Positions 9,494 to 19,268 are shown, counted from the first letter of the stretch. The stretch is 64,000 nt of DNA from Halorubrum sp. Hd13 (GCF_002252755.1 NZ_NHOY01000037.1:1-64000); one strand, 5' to 3'. Made by a program: numbers and translations. Notes: generated by a model not told the origin, from the letters alone.

Positions 9494-10405
9494 ATGGTCT
9501 CGGAGATATTCGACCCCGACGCGTGGGAGCGGGTGACCGACGAGTTCGACGACGTCACCTATCACCGCGGCGTCGACGTCCCGGTCGTCCGGATCGCGTT
9601 CGACCGCCCCGAGGTCCGGAACGCGTTCCGACCGGGCACCGTCGACGAACTGTACGCCGCGCTCGACCACGCGCGCAAGCAGGCGGACGTCGGCTGCGTC
9701 CTCCTCACCGGCAACGGCCCCTCGGAGGAGGACGGCGGCTGGGCGTTCTGCTCCGGCGGCGACCAGTCCGTGCGGGGCGGCTCCGGCTACGAGTACCGCG
9801 ACGGCGACGAGGCCGGCGACGAGGACGACCCGCTCGTCAAGGAGGCGCGCGCCGGGCGACTCCACATCCTGGAGGTCCAGCGGCTGATCCGGTTCATGCC
9901 GAAGCCGGTCGTCGCGGTCGTCCCCGGCTGGGCGGTCGGCGGCGGGCACTCGCTACACGTCGTCTGCGACCTGACGCTCGCCAGCGACGAGCACGCGAAG
10001 TTCCTCCAGACCGACCCCGACGTGGCCTCCTTCGACGGCGGGTTCGGCTCCGCCTACCTCGCGAAGCAGATCGGCCAGAAGAAGGCCCGCGAGGTGTTCT
10101 TCCGCGGGAAGACCTACTCCGCCGAGGAGGCCGCGGACATGGGGATGGTCAACGAGGCGATCCCGCACGAGGAGCTGGAGGAGGCGGCGCTGGAGTGGGC
10201 CGACGAGATGACGAGGAAGTCGCCGACCGCGATGCGCATGCTGAAGTACGCGTTCAACATGACCGACGACGGCATGGTCGGCCAGCAGGTGTTCGCCGGC
10301 GAGGCGACGCGGCTGGCGTACATGACCGACGAGGCGCAGGAGGGGAGAGACGCCTTCCTCGAGAAGCGCGAGCCCGAGTTCCGCGACCACCCCTGGCACT
10401 ACTGA
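9494..10405 (+). CDS. menB: 1,4-Dihydroxy-2-naphthoyl-CoA synthase
   Basis: MenB closes the naphthoquinone ring from o-succinylbenzoyl-CoA in menaquinone synthesis, the respiratory quinone pathway of haloarchaea. The 303-residue protein is a crotonase-fold enzyme with VVPGWAVGGGHSLHVVCDL near residue 140, the oxyanion-hole and signature segment of MenB rather than of general enoyl-CoA hydratases. The later TDPDVASFDGGFGSAYL region fits the MenB active site. The ATG at 9494 gives the normal family length. No other men genes lie nearby. A cupin gene follows after 45 bases in the same direction. Confidence 0.92.
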   Translation: MVSEIFDPDAWERVTDEFDDVTYHRGVDVPVVRIAFDRPEVRNAFRPGTVDELYAALDHARKQADVGCVLLTGNGPSEEDGGWAFCSGGDQSVRGGSGYEYRDGDEAGDEDDPLVKEARAGRLHILEVQRLIRFMPKPVVAVVPGWAVGGGHSLHVVCDLTLASDEHAKFLQTDPDVASFDGGFGSAYLAKQIGQKKAREVFFRGKTYSAEEAADMGMVNEAIPHEELEEAALEWADEMTRKSPTAMRMLKYAFNMTDDGMVGQQVFAGEATRLAYMTDEAQEGRDAFLEKREPEFRDHPWHY

Positions 10406-10450
10406 GTGCCGCCGCGGTCGTTTATAACCGTGAAGCGCCCACGAAGCCGC

Positions 10451-10819
10451 ATGGAGAAGGTAAGCCTCGCGGACGCGTTCGAGTCCATCGACGAGCGGTG
10501 GAACCCGCACCTCGCCGGCGAGCTGAACGGACAGGCGGTGAAGCTGGCGAAGGCCGAGGGCGAGTTCGTCTGGCACAGCCACGCCGACGCCGACGAGCTG
10601 TTCCTCGTCACGGAGGGGCGGCTCCGGATCGAGTTCCGCGGCGACGACGACGCGGTCCTAGAGGCCGGCGAACTGATCGTCGTCCCCCGCGGGACCGAAC
10701 ACCGCCCGGTCGCCGAGCCGGAGGCGCACATACTGCTTTTCGAGCCGGCCGGCACGCGGAACACGGGCGACGTGGAGAGCGAACTGACCAGAGAGGAGCC
10801 GGAGCGAGTCGACGGCTGA
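10451..10819 (+). CDS. Cupin-domain protein
   Basis: This 122-residue protein is a single small cupin barrel. Motif 1, HSHADADELFLVTEGRLRI, supplies two His and a Glu as metal ligands, and motif 2, VPRGTEHRPV, supplies the third His. The region before the barrel (EKVSLADAFESIDERW) is the usual N-terminal arm of a haloarchaeal cupin group. The gene sits just after menB in the same orientation but has its own TATA-like stretch (TTTATAA near 10429). The substrate is unknown; relatives include isomerases, dioxygenases and sensors. Confidence 0.85.
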   Translation: MEKVSLADAFESIDERWNPHLAGELNGQAVKLAKAEGEFVWHSHADADELFLVTEGRLRIEFRGDDDAVLEAGELIVVPRGTEHRPVAEPEAHILLFEPAGTRNTGDVESELTREEPERVDG

Positions 10820-10827
10820 CGCGGGCG

Positions 10828-11550
10828 CTACTCCTCGGGCAGCCACGCCGGTCGAGTCACTGTCGCGTTCCCGAACTCGGTGACCTCGTACGCGGTCCGG
10901 AGGGAGAAATCGTCGTTCCCCCTCGTGACGTCGTACGCCGCGATGTACCCCGCCTCGGTGACGACGACGTGCCCGCTCGCGTCGTCCGCCGGAACGTCGC
11001 CGGGGTCTTCGATACCGGTCACGTTGTACCTGACGGCCGTCCGCCCCTCGACGGTGACCGTCTCGGTGGCGTCGAGTTCGAGCGCCGTCAGCGGCCGTCG
11101 GACCCCGTCGTGAAAAGCCACCTCGGCCGGGGTCCAGTTCTCGCCGGGGTTCCGAGTCAGCTCCTCCGTCGCCGGGTCGTACGCGAACACGCCCTCGGCG
11201 CTGAGGTAGTGGCGCAGGGTGCGGCCGAACTCCGTGTCCGACCACCGTATCGAGACGGTGTCGTTCCCGGCGTCGAAGGTCCGCACGACCGTTCGGTTGG
11301 CGTCACCGTCGGCGGTGACCATGCGACTGCGGCGGGAGGTGTTGCGAAGCGTCTCGTCGTGCGTTCGCAGCGCGACGGAGAGGTCCGCGATCCCGTCCTG
11401 TGACCACCCGGACGGGTACGAGAAGCTCTCCACCGTCGATTCCGGGCCCGACGCCTGTCCGTCCGTGACGGGCAGGGCCGTACAGCCGGCCGCGAGGACG
11501 AGCGCGACCAGTGCCATCGCTCGGAGGGAGCGTCGAGGCGGGGAGGCCAT
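10828..11550 (-). CDS. Secreted lipoprotein, LolA-like fold possible
   Basis: This 240-residue protein begins with a basic N-terminus, a hydrophobic helix and a lipobox (LVLAAGC), so it should be Sec-exported and lipid-anchored. The mature part is rich in beta strands (YLSAEGVFAYDPATEELT, TAVRYNVTGIED) and resembles haloarchaeal lipoproteins with an outer-membrane-lipoprotein-sorting-like fold. Archaea have no outer membrane, so a Lol role does not apply. It lies convergent to the cupin gene. No ligand is suggested by the sequence. Confidence 0.7.
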   Translation of the reverse strand: MASPPRRSLRAMALVALVLAAGCTALPVTDGQASGPESTVESFSYPSGWSQDGIADLSVALRTHDETLRNTSRRSRMVTADGDANRTVVRTFDAGNDTVSIRWSDTEFGRTLRHYLSAEGVFAYDPATEELTRNPGENWTPAEVAFHDGVRRPLTALELDATETVTVEGRTAVRYNVTGIEDPGDVPADDASGHVVVTEAGYIAAYDVTRGNDDFSLRTAYEVTEFGNATVTRPAWLPEE

Positions 11551-11624
11551 ACCGACAGTGGCCGGCGTTCGGTGAAGACGTTTGTGGCCGCTTCGCGCCG
11601 GACGAGGGCTCGGGCCCGCCGGAC

Positions 11625-12176
11625 TCAGTGGAAGCCGCGGTCGACGTCGTCCTCGTCGATCAGATCCTCCAGCTCCGAGGAGAGGAGCTCCTCGGCCTCG
11701 TCGAACGTGTCGGAGAGCTCATCGAGCTCGTCCGGTCGGCCGTCGAACCGGTAGTCCATCGGACCGAACGCCGGCGAGTCGATCGCCTCCATCACGTCCT
11801 CGAACAGGTGGTCGGGGTCCGTCGGCGCCTCGGCGTGGACCTTCAGCGTCTCGCGCAGCCGCGTCGCGACGTCCTTCGCCGCCTCCTCGTCCTCCGGCGG
11901 CGACCGGACCGCGAACCGGCCGTCAGACCCCTCGTTCGGGAGGAGGGGGTCGAGCTCGTCGTCGACCTTGCGGGCCACCCGCGCGCCGACGCCGCGGAGG
12001 TCGCGCGGGTTCTTCGCGTACGTCTTGAGGTGGTAGACGCCGACGCTCGGGTGGCCGAAGTAGAGGTCCTCGCCGAGCCCCTCGCGCCGGGAGCCGGCGA
12101 CGGCCCGCCAGCCGTCCGGATCGGTCGAGTCGCTCGCGACGTCGGCGAGGATGTCGTCCCAGTCTCGTACGCGCAT
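11625..12176 (-). CDS. Conserved haloarchaeal protein of unknown function
   Basis: This 183-residue acidic, soluble protein starts MRVRDWDDILADV and has a central motif DLYFGHPSVGVYHLKTYAKNP followed by charged helices and an Asp/Glu-rich C-terminus. The ATG at 12176 is chosen because the ten residues before it in the open frame lack conservation-like character; the alternative start is 12206. I do not recognise a named domain. The gene is divergent from the Dna2-like helicase, with 122 bases between starts. Confidence 0.65.
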   Translation of the reverse strand: MRVRDWDDILADVASDSTDPDGWRAVAGSRREGLGEDLYFGHPSVGVYHLKTYAKNPRDLRGVGARVARKVDDELDPLLPNEGSDGRFAVRSPPEDEEAAKDVATRLRETLKVHAEAPTDPDHLFEDVMEAIDSPAFGPMDYRFDGRPDELDELSDTFDEAEELLSSELEDLIDEDDVDRGFH

Positions 12177-12298
12177 GTCGGCGTAACGTAGCGGGGAGAG
12201 CCGCATGAGCGTGTCGGTCGCGACGGAGACGACCGCGACGGCGCCGACCGCGACGGCACCGATACCCCCACCGACAGCGTTTTTCCGGGGCGCCGCCG

Positions 12299-15037
12299 AT
12301 GGCGGCCGTGAACGTTCGGGGGCCGATCCTCTCCGTCGGGGAGGCGCGGACGGTGTCGACGTCGTACGGGGACCGAGAGCTCCGCGAGCTCCGGATCCGG
12401 CCCGAGCGCGGCGCGGGCGACCCGGTCGACGTGACGCTGTGGGGGAAGTGGGCGGAGACCGCGGAACACGCCGAGACGGGCATGGAACTGCTCGTCACCG
12501 ACGCCGAGGAGGACGAGTTCGGCGGCGAGGTCGGGTACGCGACCACGGGCGACTCGTGGGTCGTGCTCGAACCCGACTTCCTCGTCGACGTGACCGGGAT
12601 CCGCTCGTGGGTGCAGTGCCCGCGGATGTACTATTTAAATAAGCTCTCGGGGATCCCGCTCAACTACCCCGTGGTCAAGGGGACCGTCGTCCACGAGGTG
12701 TTCGGCGACCTGCTGCGCGGGATGGATCTGGAGGCGTCGGTCGCGGACCGCGTCGAGGAGGCCGGCCTCGAACTCGGGCTGTTGGGCTACGAGCCCGAGG
12801 AGGTCGCCGACGAGGTGCGCCGGAACGCGGCGGCGATCGAGGGGTGGCTCGCGCAGGGGACGCTCTCGGACGAGGACACGTGGCGGTCGGAGTTCACCCT
12901 CATCTCGTCGACGTTCGGCCTGAAGGGGCGCGCCGACGCGCTCCGCCGCGGGACCCCCGTGGAGCTGAAGACCGGGAAGAACACCAAACGGGAGCCGCGC
13001 TTCCACGACAAGATCCAGGCGGCCTGCTACGCCCTCATGCTGGACGAGCGCGGCGTCGACCCCGACATCGGGACCCTGCTGTACACGAAGAACACCGCCC
13101 TCGACCGCAACGAGGAGTCTGGCGACCTCGCGCCCGCCAAGGAGTTCTCGGTGGGGCGGGGCCTGCTGGAGTTCGTCGTCCGCGAGCGCAACGCCCTCGC
13201 GGCGATGGAGTGGCGCGCGCTCAACGACCCCGGCGAGCGCCCGACCGTTCCCACGGGGTACGAGGCCGACGCCAAGTGCCAGTACTGCTTCGAGCAGGAC
13301 ACCTGCATGGTCGTCTCCGGCCGCCTCGACCAAGAGTCGAAGGCGGGGTCGGTCGGGAATCCGGTCCCCGACGAGGAGCGCGACTACTTCGACCGCTTCT
13401 ACGTCGCCTTGGAGGAGGAGCGCCGCGAGACCCACGCCGAGTACCGGAAGCTGTGGGAGCAGACGCCCGCGGAGCGCGCCGCCGACGACCGCGCGCTCAT
13501 CGATCTGGAGCCGGTCTCGCAGACGGAGATCGACGACGCCCGGTGGGAGCTCCGCGCTCGGAAGCCCGGCGACGCCGTCTCGAAGCTCCGCGAGGGCGAC
13601 GTGGCGCTCGCGAGCGACGGCGACCCGGTCGGGGGACACGCCGAGCTCGGCCGCATCACCGAACTGGGCGACGAGGTCGTCGTCGAGACCGACGAGCCGG
13701 TGGAGCTCCGGCGGCTCGACGTCTACCCCTCCGAGATCTCGGTCGACCGCTCGCTCACCGCGCTCCACGACGCGATCTTAAAAGGGAGCGATCGGCGGAA
13801 AGACGTCCTGTTCGAGCGGCGCGAGCCCGAGTTCCGTGCGGAGAGCGAGCGACCGGCCGGAACGCCCGGGAGCGGCGATGTCTCCGGGGCGTCCGACGCC
13901 CCCGACGCCTACATCGGAAACAACGCGGCCCAGAACGAGGCCGTCGAGCTCGCCGTCGACGCCGAGGACTGCGCGCTGATCCACGGCCCGCCGGGCACCG
14001 GGAAGACGTACACCATCGCCCGGACGATCCGCGCGCTCGTCGAGGAGGGCAACCGGGTGCTGCTCTCGGCGTTCACCAACCGCGCGGTCGACAACGCGCT
14101 GGAGGCGCTCCGCGATCAGGGGTTCGGCGACGTGCTCCGCGTCGGTACCGAGACCGGCGTCCGCGGCGACATGCAGGACGTGCGCCTCGTCCAGCGCGGC
14201 GACCCGAACGCGAAGGCCGCCGAGCTGCGGGACGCGCCCGTCGTCGCCGCCACCACCGCGGCCTGCGGCTCCCGCGTGATGCGCGAGTGCGAGTTCGACG
14301 TCGCCCTCGTCGACGAGGCCTCCCAGCTCACGGAGCCGGGAACCCACGCCGCGATCAACCTCGCGGACCGGTTCGTCCTCGTCGGCGACCACGAGCAGCT
14401 CCCGCCCGTCGTCCGCGCCGAGAACGACCTCCGGACGTCGCTCTTCCAGCGTCTCATCGAGGCGTACCCCGACGCGAGCGTCATGCTCGACCGCCAGTAC
14501 CGGATGAGCCAGCGCATCCAGGCGTTCGCCTCCGCGGAGTTCTACGACGGCGCGCTCCGCCCGGCGACCCCCGAAGTCGCGGGTCAGACCCTCCGCGACC
14601 TCGGCGTCGACCCCGCGGCCCTCCCGGACGCGCTCGCCGGCGGCGTGAGCTTCGTCGACCCGGACGGGACCCGCGACGGCAACCGGAACGTCCGGGAGGC
14701 CGAGCGCGTCGCGGAGATCGTCGACGCCTACCTCGCGGCCGGCGTCGACCCCGACGACGTCGGCGTCATCGCCCCCTTCCGCGCGCAGGTCGCTGAGATC
14801 GGCAAGCGGACCCCCGTCACGGTCGACACTGTCGACCGCTTCCAGGGCTCCTCGAAGGAGGTGATCGTCGTCTCGCTGGTCGCGACGGGCGACCTCGACG
14901 GGCCGATATTCGAGGACCACCGCCGCATGAACGTCGCGCTCACGCGGGCGAAAAAACAGCTGACGCTCGTCGGCGACGCCGGCGCGCTCGGCTCGGAGCC
15001 GTTCTACGAGCGCATGCTGGCGTGGGCGCGGCGGTAG
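12299..15037 (+). CDS. OB-fold/Cas4-nuclease/SF1 helicase (Dna2-like)
   Basis: This 912-residue protein joins three modules. Residues about 1-95 look like an OB-type nucleic-acid-binding domain. Residues about 100-360 are a PD-(D/E)xK nuclease of Cas4/RecB type, with an active-site His in TVVHEVF, the catalytic ELKTGK, and Fe-S cysteines in WVQCPRMYY and CQYCFEQDTC. Residues about 530-912 are a superfamily 1B helicase with Walker A GPPGTGKTYT, VALVDEASQ, and later motifs DRQYRMS and DTVDRFQG. This matches the Dna2/AAA group that trims flaps and resects DNA ends. There is no cas locus nearby, so the Cas4 part is not CRISPR-related here. Confidence 0.9.
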   Translation: MAAVNVRGPILSVGEARTVSTSYGDRELRELRIRPERGAGDPVDVTLWGKWAETAEHAETGMELLVTDAEEDEFGGEVGYATTGDSWVVLEPDFLVDVTGIRSWVQCPRMYYLNKLSGIPLNYPVVKGTVVHEVFGDLLRGMDLEASVADRVEEAGLELGLLGYEPEEVADEVRRNAAAIEGWLAQGTLSDEDTWRSEFTLISSTFGLKGRADALRRGTPVELKTGKNTKREPRFHDKIQAACYALMLDERGVDPDIGTLLYTKNTALDRNEESGDLAPAKEFSVGRGLLEFVVRERNALAAMEWRALNDPGERPTVPTGYEADAKCQYCFEQDTCMVVSGRLDQESKAGSVGNPVPDEERDYFDRFYVALEEERRETHAEYRKLWEQTPAERAADDRALIDLEPVSQTEIDDARWELRARKPGDAVSKLREGDVALASDGDPVGGHAELGRITELGDEVVVETDEPVELRRLDVYPSEISVDRSLTALHDAILKGSDRRKDVLFERREPEFRAESERPAGTPGSGDVSGASDAPDAYIGNNAAQNEAVELAVDAEDCALIHGPPGTGKTYTIARTIRALVEEGNRVLLSAFTNRAVDNALEALRDQGFGDVLRVGTETGVRGDMQDVRLVQRGDPNAKAAELRDAPVVAATTAACGSRVMRECEFDVALVDEASQLTEPGTHAAINLADRFVLVGDHEQLPPVVRAENDLRTSLFQRLIEAYPDASVMLDRQYRMSQRIQAFASAEFYDGALRPATPEVAGQTLRDLGVDPAALPDALAGGVSFVDPDGTRDGNRNVREAERVAEIVDAYLAAGVDPDDVGVIAPFRAQVAEIGKRTPVTVDTVDRFQGSSKEVIVVSLVATGDLDGPIFEDHRRMNVALTRAKKQLTLVGDAGALGSEPFYERMLAWARR

Positions 15038-15070
15038 GCGGTCGCCGGCCCCACCCGCCGCCGGTCGGCC

Positions 15071-15787
15071 CTACTCCTCGCTCGCGTCGGGCTCCGCCTC
15101 CGTGACGATCCCCGGCTCCTTGCTGGCGATGACGACGATCCGGTCGGTGAGATCCTCGATCGTGTTCGCCAGCTCGTCCAGCAGGATCGCCAGCTCGCGG
15201 TAGACGAGCGGGTCCTCGATCGCGTCGTCGGCGAAGGCGGTCGCGACGGCGTCGTTGCGAAGCTCGTCGCATTCGCTCTCGAGCCCGCGGATCGCCTCGA
15301 TCCCCTCCGTGAGCGTCGCGGTGGCGTCGCTCCGGGCGAGCCCGCGGACGAACCCCTCCACCACGTCGCCGAGCACCACGGTCATCTCGGCGATGCGACT
15401 CGCCATCTCGCGCATGTCCCGGAAGGGGTCGACGTCCGCCGCCGGTTGCATCATGACGACCTCCTGGACGATCCGCTCGGTGTGGTTCGCGACGACGTCG
15501 AGCTCGTTGTAGAAGTCGAGCAGCGCCGACTCGTTGAAGTTGATCCGCGTGTTGAGCAGTCCGACGTCGTCCGGGCCGGCGTTCGTGATGATCCCGGTGA
15601 TCTCGCGGACCAGCTCGTCGCACTCGCTCTCGATGGCGGCGATCTCGCCGACCGTCTCGCGGTACGGGCCGTCGTTCGCGTACTCGTCGAGGGCGCGCGG
15701 GAGGAGCGCGACGCAGTCGTCGATCCGGTCGAGATACGTCCCGGTGCGTGACTCCAACCGTTCCCCGAAGTCGGCGTCGGTGGGCAT
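15071..15787 (-). CDS. DUF47 PhoU-like phosphate-transport regulator
   Basis: This 238-residue all-helical protein has the DUF47 pattern of repeated acidic, metal-binding helices, such as AAIESECDELVREITG and AIRGLESECDELRND. The family usually sits beside Pit-type phosphate transporters and is thought to gate them; no transporter is adjacent here. The ATG at 15787 gives the family start (MPTDADFGERLESRTG), and the longer open frame upstream looks non-coding. It is transcribed in the same direction as purC with a 100-base gap, so co-transcription is uncertain. Confidence 0.88.
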   Translation of the reverse strand: MPTDADFGERLESRTGTYLDRIDDCVALLPRALDEYANDGPYRETVGEIAAIESECDELVREITGIITNAGPDDVGLLNTRINFNESALLDFYNELDVVANHTERIVQEVVMMQPAADVDPFRDMREMASRIAEMTVVLGDVVEGFVRGLARSDATATLTEGIEAIRGLESECDELRNDAVATAFADDAIEDPLVYRELAILLDELANTIEDLTDRIVVIASKEPGIVTEAEPDASEE

Positions 15788-15887
15788 GCCTCGACCCACG
15801 CGCGTCGGGAGTAAAGAGGTTCCCTCGCGTTTCGTCGATCGTGAGGATTTCGTCGGCGGTTCCCGGGAGTCGACCGTCCAGTTCTCC

Positions 15888-16937
15888 CTACAGCCCATCG
15901 ACCGCGTCGAGCGCGGCCTCGATGTCCGGGACGTCGAACCACTCCCGGTCGGTGTAGGCGTTCGTCCCGGCCGCGTACAGCTCGGAGACCGCGTCGACGA
16001 CGGCCGAGGGGAGGGGTTCGGGGTCGCGCTCGCAGAGCTCGCGCCAGTCGTCGATCTCGCGGCCCGCGACCGCCGCCTTCGCCTCCTTCACGGCCTCGAC
16101 CCACTCCGGGTCGTTCGCCCGGTACCACTGCCGGACGACCTCCTTCGAGACCCCGCGGCCCCCGTACGAGAAGCGGTTCTCGTCGAACGTGCCGACCACG
16201 TCGGCGACGCGGAGCTCGCCGTCGGCGTAGAGGCACTCGATCTTCCCGTCCTCGTGGGCGAAGCCGACGGCGTCGGCGCGCTCGGTGACGACGCGGTTCA
16301 CGTCGAGCGCGAGCGACTCGAGGGCGTCGACGTCGGCGGCGCCCGCGATCCGGTCGGCCTCGGCGCGGCTCAGGTAGCGGTCCTGCTCCTCGTACTTCGT
16401 GGAGAACTCCACGACCGGCTCCGGCAGGTCGACCGGCTCGTCGGGCCACTCGTCGGCGGCGATATCGGGGTCCGCGTCGAGGCCGAAGTCGGCGGGGTCG
16501 GCGCGCCGTCGCAGGCTGGAGCCGATCGGGACGCGGTTCCGGAAGACGACCTCCAGCGGGACGAGGTAGTTCCCGCCGCCCGCGGCGCGGAAGGCGTCGT
16601 AGTCGTAGCCGGCCTCGGGCCCCTCGTACGGCAGGTCGGGGACCTGCGTCAGGTCGATCGCCATCTCCGTCGGCGGGGCGGTCGCGTCGGCGAGGGCGAC
16701 GGTCTCGCCCGTCTCGGCGTCCGCGACCCCGCGGTAGTGAGTCGGGAGGCCCTCGGCCTCCAGCAGCTCGAAGTTGAACGCGCCCATCGCGCAGAGGCTC
16801 GCGCCCTTCCGCGGGATCGCGTCGGGCATCTGGCCCCAGTCGAACACCGAGTACGCGTCCGTGAAGACGAACCGACCCCGCCCGAGCGAGTCGGCGGTCG
16901 CGGGCTCGTCGACGCGGAACTCCTTGACGCTCGTCAT
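15888..16937 (-). CDS. purC: SAICAR synthetase (purine synthesis), haloarchaeal long form
   Basis: PurC condenses CAIR with aspartate using ATP in purine synthesis. The 349-residue protein has the ATP-grasp-like features of the family: [18 protein letters not shown] near residue 15 as the substrate loop, [16 protein letters not shown], and later [20 protein letters not shown]. The family core is about 240 residues; this protein carries about 100 additional residues, as I recall for haloarchaeal copies. The ATG at 16937 precedes the conserved [11 protein letters not shown]. It is the only purine gene in the window and has its own 226-base upstream gap. Confidence 0.9.
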   Translation of the reverse strand: MTSVKEFRVDEPATADSLGRGRFVFTDAYSVFDWGQMPDAIPRKGASLCAMGAFNFELLEAEGLPTHYRGVADAETGETVALADATAPPTEMAIDLTQVPDLPYEGPEAGYDYDAFRAAGGGNYLVPLEVVFRNRVPIGSSLRRRADPADFGLDADPDIAADEWPDEPVDLPEPVVEFSTKYEEQDRYLSRAEADRIAGAADVDALESLALDVNRVVTERADAVGFAHEDGKIECLYADGELRVADVVGTFDENRFSYGGRGVSKEVVRQWYRANDPEWVEAVKEAKAAVAGREIDDWRELCERDPEPLPSAVVDAVSELYAAGTNAYTDREWFDVPDIEAALDAVDGL

Positions 16938-17068
16938 ACCACACTCGGCGACCGCCTCCGCAATGAATCTTTCACTTACGTGGTCACCTCCCGGGTTCGA
17001 TCCGATAAACGATCCACGACTGTGCTGTATTCCCGGACGACTGCGCGGTCCCCTCCGGCGGCGACTCG

Positions 17069-17132
17069 GACCGGTCCGACCGCCGCGACCGCATCGAAAG
17101 GACCGGTCCGACCGCCGCGACCGCATCGAAAG
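17069..17132. repeat. Perfect 32-bp tandem duplication upstream of trm56
   Basis: A 32-base unit beginning GACCGGTCCGACC and ending CATCGAAAG occurs twice head to tail, at 17069-17100 and 17101-17132. It ends 31 bases before the trm56 start, inside the gap between divergent purC and trm56. The copies are identical, which suggests a recent duplication or active maintenance. There are no spacers, so it is not a CRISPR array. Confidence 0.9.
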
Positions 17133-17163
17133 GACCACACCCGTCGCGGGCGCATCGCCGTTC

Positions 17164-17751
17164 ATGCACGAGGCGCGCGAGGTCGCCGTCCTCCGCTACG
17201 GCCACCGGCCCGGACGCGACGACCGCATGACGACGCACGTCGGGCTCACGGCCCGGGCGCTCGGCGCTGACCGCGTGGTCTTCCCCGACAACGCCGGCCA
17301 GTCCGCGGAGACGGTGCGGGACATCACCGACCGGTTCGGCGGCCCCTTCGCGGTCGAGCTCCGCGGGGACCAGAAGGCGATCGTTCGAGGCTGGGAGGGC
17401 GTCGTCGTCCACCTCACGATGTACGGCGAGCGCGTGCAGGACGTCGAAGAGGAGATCCGGGAGGCGGTCGGGCTCCCGGACGCGGCCGAGAGCCCGACGA
17501 CGCCTCGCGATCTCCTCGTCGTCGTCGGCGGCGAGAAGGTGCCGTGGGCGCTGTACGAGCGCGCCGACTTCAACGTGGGCGTGACGAACCAACCGCATTC
17601 CGAGGTCGCCGGGCTCGCAGTGTTCTTAGACCGGCTGTTCGGGGGCACCGAGCTGGACCGCGAGTGGGACGACGCAGATCGGAAGGTGATCCCGGAACCG
17701 ACCGGGAAGACGGTCGTCGACGCCGACGAGGGCGACGACGGGCCGGACTGA
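17164..17751 (+). CDS. trm56: tRNA (cytidine-56-2'-O)-methyltransferase
   Basis: Trm56 adds a 2'-O-methyl group to C56 in the T-loop of archaeal tRNAs, using a SPOUT knot fold and S-adenosylmethionine. The 195-residue protein opens with [20 protein letters not shown], the family signature, and has the knot region [32 protein letters not shown] (residues about 118-150) where the cofactor binds. Length is normal. It is convergent with the KaiC-like gene and preceded by the 32-base duplication. Confidence 0.92.
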   Translation: MHEAREVAVLRYGHRPGRDDRMTTHVGLTARALGADRVVFPDNAGQSAETVRDITDRFGGPFAVELRGDQKAIVRGWEGVVVHLTMYGERVQDVEEEIREAVGLPDAAESPTTPRDLLVVVGGEKVPWALYERADFNVGVTNQPHSEVAGLAVFLDRLFGGTELDREWDDADRKVIPEPTGKTVVDADEGDDGPD

Positions 17752-17786
17752 CTCGGGGCTCTCGTCGCGCTCCTACCGGGGCGGGA

Positions 17787-19268
17787 TCACTCCTCGTCGA
17801 TGCCCGCCAACTCCGACGCGTCGTCGACGACCTCCGGCGTCCCGCTCAGGATGCCGCGGAGCCCCGTCATCGGCTCGCCGACCGAGACGCCGTCCTCGGT
17901 GATCCGGAACTCGCGGATCGTCCGCTCGAAGTCGCTCGTCCGCTTCTTCAGGACGCCGATCGCCTTCCGCATCTCGCCTTGGACCTCCAAGTGCCGGAGG
18001 AAGACGATGTTGTCCGCGAGGTAGCTGATGTTCTCGACGGTCGCCTGAAACTGACCGGTGATGTTGCGCGTCTCGTCGATGAAGATGGCGGTCGCACCCA
18101 TGTTCTTGAGGTACCGCCCCAGAGCGTGCATCTGCTGGAGCATCATCCCTTCCTCGCCGCGGAGCGTGAGCCGGTACCCCGCGATGCCGTCGACCATCAC
18201 GATGTCCGCCCCGCGCTCCTCGACCTCCTCGCGGACCATCCGGGCGAACTCCTGTGGCGACCGTTCGAGGGCCTCCACCTCGTTCACCTGGAGCGTCCCC
18301 CGCTCGATCATCTCGTCGGCCGGGATGTCGACGGCGCGGGAGCGCGTGAGGAACGTCTCGCGGTTCTCCTCGAACAGGTAGATGACCGAGCGCTCGCCGC
18401 GCTCGGCGGCCTCCTTCATGAACTGCGTGCTCAGCGTCGTCTTCCCGACCCCGGTCGGCCCGCTGACGATGCTGACCGTGCCGCGTTCGAGCCCGCCGTG
18501 GAGCAGCTCGTCGACCCCCTCGATCCCCGAGGAGATCTGCTCGAAGTCGAAGTCGCCGTCGTGCTTCCCGGGCTGCAGCGCCGGGTATACCTCGATGCCG
18601 TGGTCGGTCACCCGGTAGGCGTGGTCGCCGTTCAGCGTCGACGACCCGCGGAACTTCGGCACCTCGATCGTCTTCCCGTACTCCTCCGTGCCCAGCCGGA
18701 TCGACCCGTCGGTGATGAACTCCAGGTCGTCGGTCGGCAGCGAGGGGGTGTTCTGGACCGTGAACGCCACGGTCGCGCCCTGGTCCTTCAGGAACCGCAT
18801 GAACCCGACCACCTGCTTGCGGAACTGGTAGTCGTCCGACAGCAGGAACCGGAGCTGGGTCAAGGGGTCGACGACGACGCGGTCGGGGTCGACCGCGGTG
18901 ACGCCGTCCACGATCTGCTCGGTGAGCGGCTCGCTCTCGACTTCCGACGGCGCGAACACCTCGTACGACTGGTCCTCGGTGAACACGTCGGCGCCCGGGC
19001 TCAGGTCGAGGAACTCGATCGCGTCCGTGTCGAAGCCGAGGGCCGCCGCGTTCGACTCGAGGTCGCGGACGTCCTCCTCCAAGTTGATGAACAGCGACGT
19101 CTCTCCCTCGTCGACGCCCCGCTGGAGGAAGTGAAGGCTGAGGATCGTCTTCCCGCTGCCCGCCTGACCCCGTATCATGTAGCTTCGATCCGGGATCAGT
19201 CCCCCGGACAGGATCTCGTCGAGGCCCGGGATGCCGGTCGACACGCGCTCGGGCAGTGACTCGGACAT
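17787..19268 (-). CDS. Two-domain KaiC-like ATPase
   Basis: This 493-residue protein has two RecA-type KaiC domains, residues about 5-235 and 243-480. The first has Walker A GQAGSGKT near residue 31 and the second GPTGVGKT near residue 268. Both have the KaiC opening STGIPGLDEILSGG or SGIEGVDELLHGG. In cyanobacteria KaiC is the clock ATPase. Haloarchaea lack KaiA and KaiB, and their KaiC-like proteins have been linked to daily rhythms or treated as signalling ATPases. It is divergent from a LOV photoreceptor kinase, with only 74 bases between the starts. The ATG at 19268 is chosen over an upstream Met because MSESLPERVSTGIPGLDE is the usual family start. Confidence 0.9.
   Translation of the reverse strand: MSESLPERVSTGIPGLDEILSGGLIPDRSYMIRGQAGSGKTILSLHFLQRGVDEGETSLFINLEEDVRDLESNAAALGFDTDAIEFLDLSPGADVFTEDQSYEVFAPSEVESEPLTEQIVDGVTAVDPDRVVVDPLTQLRFLLSDDYQFRKQVVGFMRFLKDQGATVAFTVQNTPSLPTDDLEFITDGSIRLGTEEYGKTIEVPKFRGSSTLNGDHAYRVTDHGIEVYPALQPGKHDGDFDFEQISSGIEGVDELLHGGLERGTVSIVSGPTGVGKTTLSTQFMKEAAERGERSVIYLFEENRETFLTRSRAVDIPADEMIERGTLQVNEVEALERSPQEFARMVREEVEERGADIVMVDGIAGYRLTLRGEEGMMLQQMHALGRYLKNMGATAIFIDETRNITGQFQATVENISYLADNIVFLRHLEVQGEMRKAIGVLKKRTSDFERTIREFRITEDGVSVGEPMTGLRGILSGTPEVVDDASELAGIDEE

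Noticed and set aside
17069-17132. Possible CRISPR array
   Set aside because: Only two copies exist and they touch each other with no spacer, and there are no cas genes. The Cas4-like domain at 12299 belongs to a Dna2-type helicase.
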